NCBI GenBank assembly: GCA_020466095.1
Contig: CM035807.1
Span: 37,850,135 to 37,914,134, forward strand
Direction: 5' to 3'
DNA length: 64,000 bases
Origin: Chlorops oryzae
Lineage: Eukaryota; Arthropoda; Insecta; Diptera; Chloropidae
Positions 24,040 to 36,203 of the stretch are shown here, one piece after another. Made by a program: the position numbers and the translations under genes. Within the stretch, counting starts at the first letter, position 1. Every line of letters begins with the position of its first letter. The notes below the pieces were generated by a model. That model had not been told where the DNA came from. It searched no databases and saw only the letters and a program-made list of their open reading frames with translations.

Positions 24040-25625
24040 ATTTTCGATTGAGTATTTCTGTAAGAAACCCAAAACCTAGAAAATTAACGCTTATAATGAC
24101 TGATGTAGCAGTCGATTGAGAGTAATATAAGTTTAGAAAAAATATTATTTCTCCTTAGTTTCAAGAGAGATGAATGATTTTTGAGAAATGCGAAATTTTG
24201 AATTGTGCCGATTTAGTAGCAAAGGTGCGATATACAGTAGGGTGAATGAAACCGATAAATAGATAAATATATAAATTGTTAAAACAACCTTATGAAATAA
24301 CCGATTTTCTTCAAGGAAGATTTTTTTGAAATGGCAATATGCCTTCTTCCAAATGGTTACAAAATTGATAGGTTCGAACACATTTTTGGCATGTCTTGGA
24401 GCAATTTCCTCAGGTCTGAGTTTCTTCGACCATATCTCCGTAAAATTTTGGTCGATCGTAGTTTCGTTGCTTTCCTTTGAAAGATAGTTTTATGACCAAA
24501 AATATCTGGGAACATAATGTATTTAAAAAATGAGTTTAAAGCTGAGAAATTCTAAATTTTATCATTGAAGTCGGAAAAATCTCATATAAATTTTTTTTTC
24601 CAACTTTCAATCCGCTTGCGCGGTATGAAGATGCAGCTTATTTTGAATTTTTTTTTACACAAAATTTTTTTTTTATACATAAGGAAACATAATTTTACTA
24701 TTCCAACGCGATCATACAACTTTCGTAAAAACGACCCAGCCTAATATACAGGGTGTTCCATACTCAATGGATCAAAAAAAGGAGGTGATAGGGAAACCCA
24801 TACAAGCAAAAAATTTTATGGAAGGGGTGGTTCATCTTGCACTCGTAAGGAGCTAGAGGCGCGGAAAGAATTCGACTAAATTGGTGAGCATACTTTTAGG
24901 CGGATATGTAAAACTAAAACACTATTCAGAAATTTTTAAACTTAGATTTTTCTTTTTCTCATACTGCCTAAAAGTGTGCTCAATAAATTTGCTTGCTTTA
25001 CTTGGAATTTATTCAGAATTTTTTAACTTTGATCGACTTGCGGGGCCATTAAACGTTATCGGATCTAAACCAAACTTAAAACTTGGTTGATTGATACCAG
25101 AAACTTATATAATATGCTCTGCGTTTTTAGTAAAACCATTTAAATTATGTCACATCATTACAGCTCGTGTCTTAAGTCTTTGCGCTATTTATAACAGAAG
25201 TGTCTGCGAACAGACTTCAGTTGCAAACTTGTCCATTCGCTTGGCGACGCGGACTTTATCGTCCTGGCAGCAAGACTTCGCCACCTCCCACAGGTGGCAG
25301 CAAATGATTTTTCGCTTAGTTAGCCATTTATCTACCACTCAGCAAAATTTCAACCGCGGCGCAGATCGCGCTTTTTTGGCCATTTTTTCACCCATTGGGG
25401 GTCGATTTTTGCCCCTTATGCCACCTCAGAGAGCAAACGATTTTTGTGATGTACGAGTAAAACCCCGTCTTTTAAGATACATTTGGAATGCGGCGCTTAT
25501 GAGGAGGGTAAAACACGTGCTAGCTCCCGCACTATAAGCAATACGTGTGAAATGAGCGCCATCAAATGATGTATGGCGTGAACATCACTGCTATATACCA
25601 ACTTAAGATTTTTATGCCTGTTTTC
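24040..25625. other. Gene-free stretch
   Basis: No supported gene. The 148-residue frame at 25091-25537 overlaps a partial copy of the short palindromic element at 25629 and has no family resemblance. ACAGGGTGTTCC at about 24748 resembles ends of some insect DNA elements, but no partner was found. Confidence 0.35.
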
Positions 25626-25628
25626 AGG

Positions 25629-25712
25629 TGCGCGTTTTAAGTCTTTGCTCTATCTCTCTGCCTTTTTTTAACAGAACTGTATGCGCAAAGACTTAAGACA
25701 CGAACGTGAAAG
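25629..25712. repeat. Short palindromic element
   Basis: GTGCGCGTTTTAAGTCTTTGC at the left pairs with GCGCAAAGACTTAAGACACG at the right. A partial copy of one arm (CTCGTGTCTTAAGTCTTTGC) lies near 25164. Confidence 0.5.
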
Positions 25713-25948
25713 CAGTAATAAAAATCTTGCGTAATTAATGGTGAGAGGATTCAATATCAATGAAATATTGTTTTTTTTATAAGATCGCATATACATATGC
25801 TCTTTCTCCAATTTTTACAAAATTTGTAGCAAAAGATCCATTTTAATAGCCGAAAATAACTTTGAATGGTATGGACGGTGAGTGGTGGGAAGGCCCAATT
25901 ATGGTGAAGTCAAGTCATATTAGGAACTTTTGCCAAGCTTCATTTCCC

Positions 25949-26460
25949 CTAAGACACCATTGCATACGATTTTGGTACATGAATGATGTGTTGAATGAAG
26001 GTGAATTTACTATCAAATATAGCTCCCAAATCTTTGACCACATTTACTTTGATAAGAGGGGATTCTCCCAGGACGTAGGAGGAATTAATATGATTTTTGA
26101 CACACCAATTTAGTAGTGAATCAAGATCCGACTGCAAGATTGAGAGTTAAGCCACTTCATCAACTTTTTTAAAGAAAAAATTTGGAATGAAATCCAAATA
26201 CAGCTAGTTTTTTTAACAGTACAGAATGAGCCCCCTTGTCAAAAGCCTTTGAAAAATCAGTATAAATGACGTCAACTTGAGAGCCTTCAGAAAAAGCAGA
26301 GATACAATACTCCGAAAAAATCGTTAGATTCGTTAAAGTTGATCTACCCGAAATAAAACCATGTTGATACGGCGAGATAAAGCTTTTTACAGCAAAATAC
26401 ATTCTATCTTTCACTATCGATTCAAACAGTTTGCTAATATTCATGAGTTGAAAATTGTTA
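25949..26460 (-). pseudogene. Jockey-clade LINE reverse-transcriptase remnant
   Basis: On the minus strand, 26444-26169 encodes part of a reverse transcriptase with SKLFESIVKDR, QHGFISGRSTLTNL and motif A IYTDFSKAFD. A second block at 26137-25949 has LQSDLDSLLNWC and KDLGAIFDSKFTF, which in jockey-like elements follow the YADD motif. The sequence between them, including YADD and motif C, is deleted, so the copy is catalytically dead. The 5' ORF and endonuclease are absent. Confidence 0.85.
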
Positions 26461-26464
26461 AAAC

Positions 26465-27360
26465 GCTTATTTGAATGAATACATGATAAATTGTATATTT
26501 TACAGAATTTTCATAGCTAAATACAGGTTTGAATTTCTGGCAGGATATCTCTTTAAAAAATAGGATAATCCTGCAAATTACAGGATAAATGAGAGCATAA
26601 GGAATACCAGCTGGGTAAATAAGACAATGAAACGGCGGCCCGACAACACCCCCTTGATCACGAAAACGGCATCTCTTTTTTTTCTTTGTTACCTCTTTTT
26701 CATTCATTGCTTATGGGAAATCCCAATTTGATGGTCGTACTCGTAACACTCCAATTTCTTATATTGTATTTGGTTCAGAAATATAAAAATTTTAATTAAA
26801 AAAGATTCATCTCGCAGGCATCCCAAATTCTATTCAACAAAATTTGGTTATTGAAATAAAATCAGTTTTTCTCAGAATAGTCACAAAAAACTGTGACGTG
26901 CGTGACCTGCAGAGCCATTTTTAGCACCATTATGTTTTTTATTTTAATTAAAGGCTGTTGTTATAGGTAGGTATATAGAAAATTGAATTTTACCAGGTTG
27001 AGAGACAAAGGACTTGAGGCGTATAAAAAAAATCTCAAAAACTATTCTTCAGAAATATAAATGGATGCCATTTTTAATAACAGGATCTCTGGATTAGTTA
27101 GTTAGGTCGTGGATATTTACGATTACTGGTATTAGTGTTTTTCTGTCGTGTCCTTTCTGTTTACCGCTTCGGCTCAATGGTTGTTACTAGTTCTTTCTAT
27201 TATCCTGATGATAATTTCATACAAATTTGATTAATAAGTCAAAGAAATTTTAACTGGCAGATAGAGCTTAAAAGTAGGATTAGAAAACGTCCCTAAGTTT
27301 GTTAATTATTTTATAAATGTTAAATATAAATATTATTATCTACTTTTTCACAAAGAAACC
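26465..27360. other. Gene-free stretch
   Basis: No recognisable gene or repeat. Confidence 0.35.
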
Positions 27361-27361
27361 C

Positions 27362-27432
27362 CCTTCCTGAACGGGGATTTGAACTCACCGACATCGGATT
27401 GGTCGGCAATCTCTCTGTTTTTTTTTTCAAAA
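27362..27432 (-). repeat. tRNA-like unit with B box
   Basis: On the minus strand AGAGAGATTGCCGACC...GTCGGTGAGTTCAAATCCCC matches the tRNA-like block of the repeats at 15793-16318 and 59405-60125. A long A-run (plus-strand T-run) lies just upstream. It is not a functional tRNA by eye. Confidence 0.5.
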
Positions 27433-28309
27433 GATTTCCTTATTCCTTCTACGAGTAATCATCGTTATTTTGTTGTAATGGAATTACATTATGTGCAACT
27501 TACTTTTACTTAAGTCCTTTTGCTTTAACACTGTCACTATTTTTATCAAGCCGCGCGTAATTGCTAGTGCTCGTCATAGCTTAAAGGCCGCTTAATTGGT
27601 TTGTATTTATATATCGATATATCGAAACATAGATATTTTCCCCCCGATAGTATCGTTTAGATATGAGATACATCGATGTATTTTCCCATTTTGCCCATCC
27701 CTACCTCAAACACCAGAATGCCAGAAGAATGTTAAAATCAAATTTTGACAAACTAAAACTGCATTTATGCTCTATAGAAAAATTAAAGCTTCTTGTCTTT
27801 ATTCAATAACAATTCAATTCAATATCAATCCATTGAGTAACATGAAAACATATAAAACAACTTTTATCAGCAGCATAAGTTTAACAGATAAGTTTAACAT
27901 TCAATTTTTGGTATAGAGATCTAGTCCAGACGCAAATGTTAAAATCATAACGTTCAAAGGTTTGTGTCTGAAATATGCATAAACAACTCTAGTTCGCGTC
28001 TTCGCCAAATGAGTTTGCGTCTGGACTAGGTCTCTGTATTCTGATTTGCCGGGTTGTGTCCTCGAAAATAAAATGTCATAACTAGTCAATACGTATGCCA
28101 TTTATAATAGTGCCATCTTGGGGTGAATAGGAGTTGCTTTGGATTATACGAAACTTTTTATTCCTCTGCCAGTAGCTCTGCCACTATTATATTCCTATGG
28201 AAGTTTCTCTGCCCAAATTATATTCCTATGAAACTTTCTCTACCGCGAATATATTCCTATGAAAAGTCGCTCTGCCGCCGCTAACTTGTGGGTGCCTTCC
28301 ACTCCCCGC
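27433..28309. other. Gene-free stretch
   Basis: No recognisable gene. Repeated 'TATATTCCTATGAAA.TTCTCT' phrases occur at 28190-28265. Confidence 0.35.
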
Positions 28310-29525
28310 GGGAGTGCGGGTTCCTTTTTTTTCATAAGAATCAGTGCGGGCTCCTTTTTTATACCTTTTCCGAAGGAAAGGGTATATTAGTTTGGCACGG
28401 AGTATGTAACATACCAAAGGAGTCGCGATAGATATAGACATATATACATATATATTCTTGATCAGGGTGACAAGAGGAGTCGATCTAGCCATGTCTGTCT
28501 GTCTGTCTGTCTGTCTGTCGGTCACACTTTAGTTTTTCGAAATTTACTCCTAAGCCATGAAAGATATCATATTGAAATTTGGCATGGACTTGAACCAGGT
28601 AAATGTCCGAAAAACTGCATACAAATTTTTTTCGTAATCCCTTCTTGGGTCGTGGGAAGTGGTTCAGAAGTTTCAAAAATCACGATTTTTAACGTTTTTC
28701 GTGGATAACTTTTTTACTATACATCCCAGCTTATTGAAATTTGGTGTGTGTATAGCTACTATGTAGACTTGAGCTTTCGCTGAAAAAAAATTGCGACATC
28801 GCTATAACTATGGTCATCATCCTACACATTAGAAAAAACACTCTTATTCTCACATCTGTAGACAAAAATGATGTTTTTGCTTCTTCTGACTGTATATTTT
28901 GCCGCCAAATAAAGTCGTCACTTAAGGTTAAAAATTTGGCATGACCACCATTCGCGAAATTTGCGAAAATTTGATTTTCACTATTTTTGAATTGAGTATT
29001 TCGCAGCTAAACAAAATGTCCTCTAAGGGTTAAAATTTGATCAAGATCACCATCCGCGAAATTCGCAAAAATTTATTTTCACTTTTTTGAATTGAGTATT
29101 TCGCAGCTAGACAAAATGTCCTCTAACGGTTAAAACTTGACCATGCTCGCCATCCGCGAAAATTTTGTGCTTAATAATAATCTCGAGATTTAGAAGCTAA
29201 ATCGAAGTACAGATAAGGTATAAATAGATATCCAAGCTAGGAACGGCAGGAATTTTTGTTAAGGTAATGTTTTAACATATTTCAGGCTGAGGAAAAGGTA
29301 TGTGTGCAATCGGCTTAGCCGATGTAAACTTCTTTACTTGTTTTCATAAGAATCAGTGAGGGTTCCTTTTTTTTCATAAGAATCAGTCCGGGTTCCTTTT
29401 TTTTCATAAGAATCAGTGAGGGTTCCTTTTTTTTCATAAGAATCAGTGCGGGTTCCTTTTTTTTCATAAGAATCAGTGAGGGTTCCTTTTTTTTCATAAG
29501 AATCAGTGCGGGTTCCTTTTTTTTG
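28310..29525. repeat. 30-bp minisatellite split by a transposon
   Basis: The unit is CATAAGAATCAGTGAGGGTT followed by CC and about eight T. Six near-identical units lie at 29345-29524 and about 1.5 units at 28310-28360. The two parts are separated by the element at 28360-29341. The minus-strand open frame of repeated MKKKEPxLIL is a by-product of the repeat. Confidence 0.9.
28360..29341 (+). mobile_element. DINE-1/Helentron-like family 2, complete copy
   Basis: The 5' end is TATACCTTTTCCGAAGGAAA with its inverted partner GGGTATA. It then has TTGATCAGGGTGACAAGAGG, a (GTCT)n tract at 28494-28519, and a body with repeated 'CGCGAAATTCGCAAAAATTT'-type blocks. The 3' hairpin TCGGCTTAGCCGA (about 29310) is followed by CTTTACTTG. 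It lies exactly within the T-run of a 30-bp repeat unit with no target duplication. Confidence 0.85.
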
Positions 29526-29569
29526 TTGAGGATTTCACCTCCCGCGGCGATTTCAGAGTTGCATTTGGT

Positions 29570-29845
29570 GGGCGGTATGGGCGAGCTAATGAGTTGACTA
29601 GGAAGCGAAGGTCGTTTCGAGATCCGTGGGTTCGAACCCCGCCGACCCCCGACCCAATTTTTTTTTTTTTTTGATCAGGACACTTTTTTAAGAATAAAAA
29701 AAAATTATTTTTATTTATTTCAATTGTTATTATAATTATTTATAACAATTGAAATAAATTATGTCGGCTGCGAGGCTTGAACCCAGCGTTCGGCAAAACA
29801 TTCGCGATTGCAAAGCGACGCCTTTAACCAAACAGCCAATCGAGT
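29570..29845. repeat. Two opposed tRNA-like units around a palindrome
   Basis: A plus-strand unit (about 29570-29650, B box GTGGGTTCGAACCCC) is followed by a T-run. A minus-strand unit (about 29845-29760) has B box GGGTTCAAGCC and an anticodon-arm-like TCGCTTTGCAATCGCGA, loop reading GCA (Cys-like). Between them a perfect 17-bp palindrome TTTATTTCAATTGTTAT/ATAACAATTGAAATAAA spans about 29712-29759. Acceptor stems are poor, so these look like tRNA-derived repeats. Confidence 0.5.
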
Positions 29846-29849
29846 CGCT

Positions 29850-30620
29850 AAGAGGTTGGTGTCTTATATTCACTTTTCCGAATATTCCGAGCTTCTATTA
29901 AAGCATATCTCCCGAAAGTATACCACATAAAAATTGTAAGTAACAATTACCCCGAAAGTATACCGCATTTATTTAAATTTGCTTTGCATTGAAAATCTAC
30001 GAAAATATATTGTAGTATATTCGATTTTGCCCATTGAACAGAAGTTTATTCAATTTAAATATGGTTTTTGATTTAAACGCAGTAATGTATAGGTTGTATT
30101 TTAAAAATTAACATTGTTTAAATGAAAGAACACTTGTTTCTATAAAGCGTCTACATATAAATGAATATATGAAGATGAAAGGCAAAAAAATTCGAGAAAT
30201 GTTATGATTTAAAATTGGTTCTGTAATAAAGTTTGAAGAAAATTCAAAATTAATTATTAAACAAATAATAATTATTAAATAAATATGCTTTGTAGTTTAT
30301 AAGAAATACTAGAGAATTGTTAACGATTTAACGAAATTTGATCTTTTCTAGGAATAGACTCACAAAAATAGCGATACTCCTGCGAAGCAATTTGCAATTG
30401 CACATTACTTTTGTTTTGTCTTTCTATCTATGAATTTATCAAATGACAATATTCGTATAAAAATCATTATTGATTCATGAACTTCTACATATATATTTAA
30501 TCCATTGTTATTTTGGCGAAAGCATTGTTTTCTGTAGATCTACTATAAAATAAGATAGGTTATTGCCATCCTAATGAGTTTTAATTCGATTGTCTTCCAA
30601 TGCTTGTGCGGGTAAAACTC
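29850..30620. other. Gene-free stretch
   Basis: AT-rich. CCCGAAAGTATACC occurs twice (29911, 29951). No gene seen. Confidence 0.35.
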
Positions 30621-30623
30621 TTA

Positions 30624-31134
30624 GGTCCGTTTTCTGAATGTACGGTTAAAGTCTAGATTAACTAACCGGCAGTTAAACTAATCGAATGATTAAAAGTGTC
30701 GGTTAAGCAATTTCGTTTTCTCAATGTCTAAATGATTTGATCTGGTTAATAAGTGAGAAGTTGGCAACGCGTGCACAAAACATCTGTTTCTAAATGTCAA
30801 AACGACAGAATTTTGCAGCGTTTTGTACTGAATTTTATGAAAACCAACTGTCGTTCAATATGAATTCAGGATATACAAAGAGAATACGCAGCAAAAATTT
30901 TTCAAAAGATGTTTTGCGATGTTTTGAAATTAAAATTTTAAGTATACGAATTCGAAAATATTCTATAACAAAGCTACTAGATCTAACCGCAAGATGATTC
31001 TTATAAATAAATTTAATCGGCAGATCAGCGTCGGTTAAGGTTTGTGCCTTAATCATATTTTGAGAAAACGAAACTTGATTTTTTGTTAAAATAACTGCCG
31101 GTTACGGTTTAACCGGACATTCAGAAAACGGGCC
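30624..31134. mobile_element. PIF/Harbinger-like MITE (TTA target duplication)
   Basis: The ends GGTCCGTTTTCTGAATGT and ACATTCAGAAAACGGGCC are inverted repeats. Further subterminal inverted blocks around ACCGGCAGTT/AACTGCCGGTT reinforce this. TTA flanks both sides (30621-30623, 31135-31137). It is 511 bp; the short open frames inside have no similarity to transposases. Confidence 0.8.
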
Positions 31135-31320
31135 TTAGAGTATGAAAATAATAAATAAATTAATACCTTTCCATTCACTGAAAGCGTGCAAAGCAAAGTT
31201 TATATATATATATAGCCTCATTCCATTGCAGAAAACAAAATTTTAACCTTAATCCAAAACTAATTTTTATAAATTACGTACAGACAGTTTCTGCATTTAC
31301 TTATTTCCCAGACACATATG

Positions 31321-32946
31321 GGCAATTCCATTTGTTGGTACGTTACACTTTTTTCAATTTTGGGCACATAACTTCTTAAGTTTTTTAAACACGATGTCGA
31401 GCTTTTCCAGTAAATAAAGATAGGCATGAGTTCTAGAAAATACAATATTTAATTTTGAAAAAAGTCCATGGGGCATCCTGGTAATGCTGATTAAAATGCC
31501 TTGGTACGTTACAAATTTTTCTAGCTGTTTTGAGAGAGCGGCAGATATTGTGAAAACTCTGCTCTCCTACTGAATGTAGTTTTACAAAATTTTTTATGAA
31601 TTATGTAAAAAAGGTTACTTTCGATGCTTTGCATTAAAAAACCCAAAAAATATGTGTTGATAAATTTTAAAAAATATTATACGCCTGTTGGTACGTTACG
31701 TTGGTATGTTACATAAAAAATTTTTGAAATCGAACTGTCATAGAGATATCAAAGTAAAAAAAAATTTTACAAAAGATTTGACCTAAATCTATAAAATTAA
31801 CCTTCTGAATAGTATAGAAGCTTTTTATGCCCGGCAGACTATATGTGCCGGGAATACTATCTTTTTGCAACTGTTTGAAACACCCAGGTGTTTCATCAAA
31901 TGAGGGTACCTCCTGCTCATCAAGTAAAAAAATTAGGCGTGATCGTTTATGCTTTAAAACTGTGTATGTCCAAAACAGGGTTGGATCGACGGTGGCTATT
32001 TCGGGTTTGCACCCCCCTTTGGGAAATTTTGATAGTTTGGATGGTTTGTGCATATCAAAGACTTCTATCCAACAAATATAAAAAATCAGGTGTGTGATTG
32101 GATTCCCGGGAATTCATTTCCCCGGGAAATTGAAATAAATACTCGGGAATTTAAATATGTTCGAAATTTTTTAATTCGAAAATTTTATCGTATAGCCGCT
32201 CTTTTGTTTTTGACAATGTCATTTCTTTCAAAATTTCCATACACTCTTCAAAATATTGGAGGAACGAAATTCCCTTTCCCCAAAATTTGGGGAAAGGGAA
32301 TCCAATCACATGCCCGAATAAAAAATGTACATACTAATTTTCAAGTTACATAGATCTTAGCACATTTGAAACTGCGACCGGTACCTTGTCAGGCTAACAA
32401 TCATGAAAGCGTTGGTACGTTACAGCTTTTAAATGCTATTTAAAATTAAAAATAATCCACAAATATAATTTTTTTAACGGTATTCTTTGAACAATTTCGA
32501 ATACTTAGAGGAAAAAATAAAGAGCATTTATTTCATCGACATGCTTTACTTTGACACTAACTTTGTTGCATTTAGCGTTGGTATGTTACACAAACTTTGC
32601 GGCCAAATGCAACACTGTCTGAGTCGCTTAAAATTATACTTTTCGTACTTTTGCCAGCTTAATCTAAAGCTCTTGATTGTTAACCATTATTGGGCTTAGT
32701 TATATATCGAAAAATATATACATGTTTTATTTGCTGACCTTGGGAAAATTTTCGACGTTTGACATTTTTCGTCGAATAATTTAAGCTTTTCACAAAACAC
32801 GCGTGTCCACTTGCGAAAAAAGGATGCACTATATGAATTTAACAGCAACGTATAGATTACATATCTGTTCAACTATTATTGATATTTTTTCCAACTTTAA
32901 TCGAAAAAAATTTTTTTTTCTTCTCATCGATTTCTGTGGAATTGCC
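31321..32946 (+). mobile_element. TIR element (GGCAATTCCA ends), copy B
   Basis: It starts GGCAATTCCATTTGTTGGTA and ends TGTGGAATTGCC. CATATG flanks both sides (31315-31320 and 32947-32952). TTGGTAYGTTAC recurs along it (about 31333, 31501, 31688, 31699, 32411, 32578). The right half is closely similar to copy A. Near 31825 it carries TTTATGCCCGGCAGACTATA..., possibly another nested 5' end. No transposase is encoded. Confidence 0.7.
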
Positions 32947-33254
32947 CATATGCTAAAAATGCACTTACCTGATTTTGTTATCTGCATTTTCGAGGCTCAT
33001 ATTCAAATTTATTTAACAACACATTTCATGCGCTTAAAAAATGCCTTCCAAATATTAATTGTCATAAAACTTTCTTGTTGATCTTTGTAATTGATGTAGG
33101 CTTTGGCCGTGATGAAATATTTTTGATATGATTTTGGATCGATTTCAAACAAATTCAATATTAATTTAAAAATAATGATACTATAAACTTTTTAAATTAT
33201 ATTAAATCAAGATTGCCGAGAAAATTTCAGCAAATGTTTGTTACACTTGTTGCG

Positions 33255-34395
33255 CTATTGCGGCCAGTGGCGTAGCGAGACATTTCGGCGCCCGGGGTCA
33301 ATGGGAGCACTTGCAGGAAATGCCACCCTCTCCAACCGGCCTCAATAACAATACCATCAAAAAAATTGAAATATGCGGGCCTATTATAAGTAATAGTCGC
33401 CGTCGACGCAAATAATAGATGAAGCGACAGATTCGTATTACAGTAGTCGCTGTCGACGCAATATTGTCGTCGCCGTCACTAAATACCACGAAAAATGGGA
33501 AAACAAAGAAAAACAGAAAAACGAATCAACTAACCTCCACGACCTCAGCTGGGAGTTGAACCCAGAGCCTCTCGCATGCCAGGGATATTTTCCCATTTTG
33601 AATGAGCGTTAAAATATATATTTTTTTTTTTTTTGTAGAAACTACACTGCAGTAAATGCGGGGCAAATTGACTCCTTTGTCACCACTGTCATTCTATAGA
33701 CATTGTCAACGAGGATGTCTACAGTTTACAGTTTTCTCGAGCATTCCAGGCCGATTGTGAATATTCCCGGGGAACGAATTTATCCCGGGATATTTATTAT
33801 CATTATATATCATTACCGTAGTCACCGCGAGTGTCGCTTCTTGTCGTTTTCTGTCGCTATTTATTAAGATGACGACTAGCAGTGCGATAAAAGTAAAAAA
33901 ATTAAAATTAGTTTCACTCAATAGTGAGCCAGCTTGAAAAGGACCCAAGTTTGACAAGAGGTTAGTGAAAAGGAACTATTCCTAGCAATTTTAAGGAAGA
34001 ATGGAAAGTCATTTCGTCAAAAATCAATTCACCTTGTCTTCCCATTCAAACTTAAAATATCCAATCTTTCTTAAAATTCTCCTCTGGTAACAACTTGGAT
34101 TTCCTTCATTTTCGCTTGAGCTATCAACATTTTTTTACCCTTAAAACTATGCCACGCAAACAATTTTTTATAAGATTTGTCCATTTTCCGAATAAAAATT
34201 AAAAGTAATACCAATTTAATTAAAAATTTTTCGCCTCGAACTAGTACCGTAATAGCTATTAAGGGGCGAAGCGACGACGACATCGTTGTTAAATCGTCGA
34301 CGACGATAGCGACGACAACCGCAATAGGCCCGATGATTTGGTGCCCAGGGCGACTCCCCGCATTGGTGAAAATTCGGAAAGAATCTTGGGTCAAA
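33255..34395. mobile_element. Possible TIR element with GTCGTC-rich arms; tRNA-like unit inside
   Basis: The left end (GTGGCGTAGCGAGACATTTC...CGCCCGGGG) and the inverted right end (GGCACCAAATCATCGGGCCT on the minus strand), both followed by GTCGTCGACG-type sequence, look like diverged inverted arms. A tRNA-like B box on the minus strand (GGGTTCAACTCCCAGC) lies at about 33545-33565, next to a T-run at 33620. No coding region is supported. Confidence 0.35.
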
Positions 34396-35045
34396 CTGAT
34401 CAAGAGTTACAAATATAGACACACAAATTTGTACGACCTTTTTAAAATACTTTCAGTGGCAACTCTTTAGACCATTTCCACAATTTGAATCGAGTCTCTT
34501 CCTACAGAGCGCAGCCAAAAGTAAAAACCACATATTTTAATATATAAATTTTCTAATTTCTAATATATATATATATATATAAATACAATTAAGGAACTAC
34601 GAAAATATTAAATATCAATATATTTTAGAACACCGATTAAGCCATTGTTATATGTAACAATATACCGAATTGTTACATAACTTTCTTCCACAAATAATGC
34701 GCCAACTGTTCGAACGAAGAAGAATTTCGATGCGCAGTATGCAATGCTGACCGATTGATTGTAAGTTGTAATAAATGATTTCGTAAATTTATAGGGGAAT
34801 GTACCCGGTTGTGGATATAGTTTTGTTTTTCGCTATTAACTTCTTTCCACCCCAAAATTTTTCATTTATATGCACTCCGTTGGAAAGCTAAAAGAATAAG
34901 CTTACTTTTCTGAGAAGTAACTATATAGATTCAGCCGGCCAGAAAAATTTTATAAGCAATTTTGCAAAGGGGCAATTTTTGGCCATAAAAAAATTTGTAC
35001 CCGGTTGTGGACACCCTTGTAAAATCGCTTTTAAAAAATTGGCCT

Positions 35046-35375
35046 TCAATGGCAAAAAGAAAAAGAATCATTTATTTTGTTTGATGCGCTTTGTCGATGG
35101 CTTGGCGGGCAGTCTTGCTTTCTGTTTTGGTGGCTGTTTACGCTTCTTCGGGGGAGAGGGGGCAGGGTCGTCTTTAGCTGCTGCACTAAAACTTTGTTTT
35201 CTGTGCGCTTAGCTGATTTATCAGCTTTCTCATGCAAATGTCTAACGTTTTCCGGAGAAGTTAGCACAGTGGCTTTCAGCGATTTTCGACCGCGATTCGA
35301 ACGCTTCTTCGGCGAAGTTCCTCGAAGAGGACCGATTTTTTCTTTTAAATTATCAGATTCTCTCGATGTCGACAT
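35046..35375 (-). pseudogene. Possible pogo/Tigger-type transposase C-terminal tail
   Basis: A 109-residue minus-strand frame starts MSTSRESDNLKEKIGPLRG and continues with RGRKSLKATVLTSPENVRHL and a Lys-rich stretch. The RGRK...ATVLTSPEN...K pattern resembles the basic C-terminal tails of pogo/Tigger/jerky-like transposases, but the DDE domain is not present. Flanking repeats of TGTACCCGGTTGTGGA at 34800 and 34997 suggest element sequence. The assignment is by resemblance only; a short host protein is possible. Confidence 0.35.
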
Positions 35376-35569
35376 GACGCGTAATGTTTAAAAAAATATA
35401 TATATTTCACACATTAAACGCGATATATGCACGACGTTAACTTTTGTATATATATAGAAAAATGTATAAGCTATGTGAGAATTATAAGAAAGCCAATAGC
35501 ACCTTCTTAATATGCAGCGTTATCAACGATATTTTGCAGTTTTCTGGCAAAACACACACTTTAAATGCA

Positions 35570-36203
35570 AACAAGTAAGGGTGTTATAGTCAGGCGAGCC
35601 TGACAATAAAATACCCGACACAGACACACGTGTTCAAATAACTTTTAATATCAAGAGGTGTTTAAGGCCATTAGGGGCCCCATATACCGACTTTTGTTGA
35701 ATTTTTTTATGAAAACCACCCTTTTACCACGCCCAATTTTCCAATTTTTTTGTTTTCTAATCGGAGGCCTTAATATACGCTCGAATTCTAAGTTTCAGTA
35801 GAATATCTCAAAAAAATCCGATTTTGGGGCAGTTTTGAGATTTTTGTGGCAGACCTTAGTACTGGAGGTACTCTTAATAATGGACCGACCAAGGAAATTT
35901 TTTGTAAGGATGTTTATGGCTACAAACGAAGCATAACTGCCAGGTTTCGTTCAAGTCCCATTTTAATTTCGGGTGTAGGAGGCAATTTTCGAAAAACGCC
36001 CTTCGGCCACGCCCACTTTTCCAATTTTTTGAAATTGAGTAACTTGACTTTACATATGTTCAAATATCAAATTTCATCAAAATATCATGAAAAACTTCGA
36101 TTTTAGAGCAGTTTTTGTGATTTTCGTAACAGACCCTAGTACTGGAGGTACCCCTAAAAATGGTGCGATCGGGTCCATTCTCGAACTTGTTCTTACTCAT
36201 GTC
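35570..36203 (-). mobile_element. DINE-1-like family 1, 5'-truncated, head of an inverted pair
   Basis: It begins (plus strand) AACAAGTAAGGGTGTTATAG with the hairpin CAGGCGAGCCTG, then CCCGACACAGACACACG. It runs to TTCTTACTCATGTCC at about 36203, where it meets the 5' end of the next copy. The GTCT tract and 5' terminus are missing. Confidence 0.85.

Noticed and set aside
25091..25537. 148-residue plus-strand open frame
   Set aside because: No family resemblance, and it begins in a partial copy of a palindromic repeat.
28226..28525. Possible CRISPR-like or regulatory direct repeats in GTCT and 30-bp units
   Set aside because: Eukaryotic context, tandem units without spacers; microsatellite and minisatellite explain them.
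29315..29497. Minus-strand protein of repeated MKKKEPxLIL
   Set aside because: Direct consequence of the 30-bp minisatellite; no independent coding evidence.
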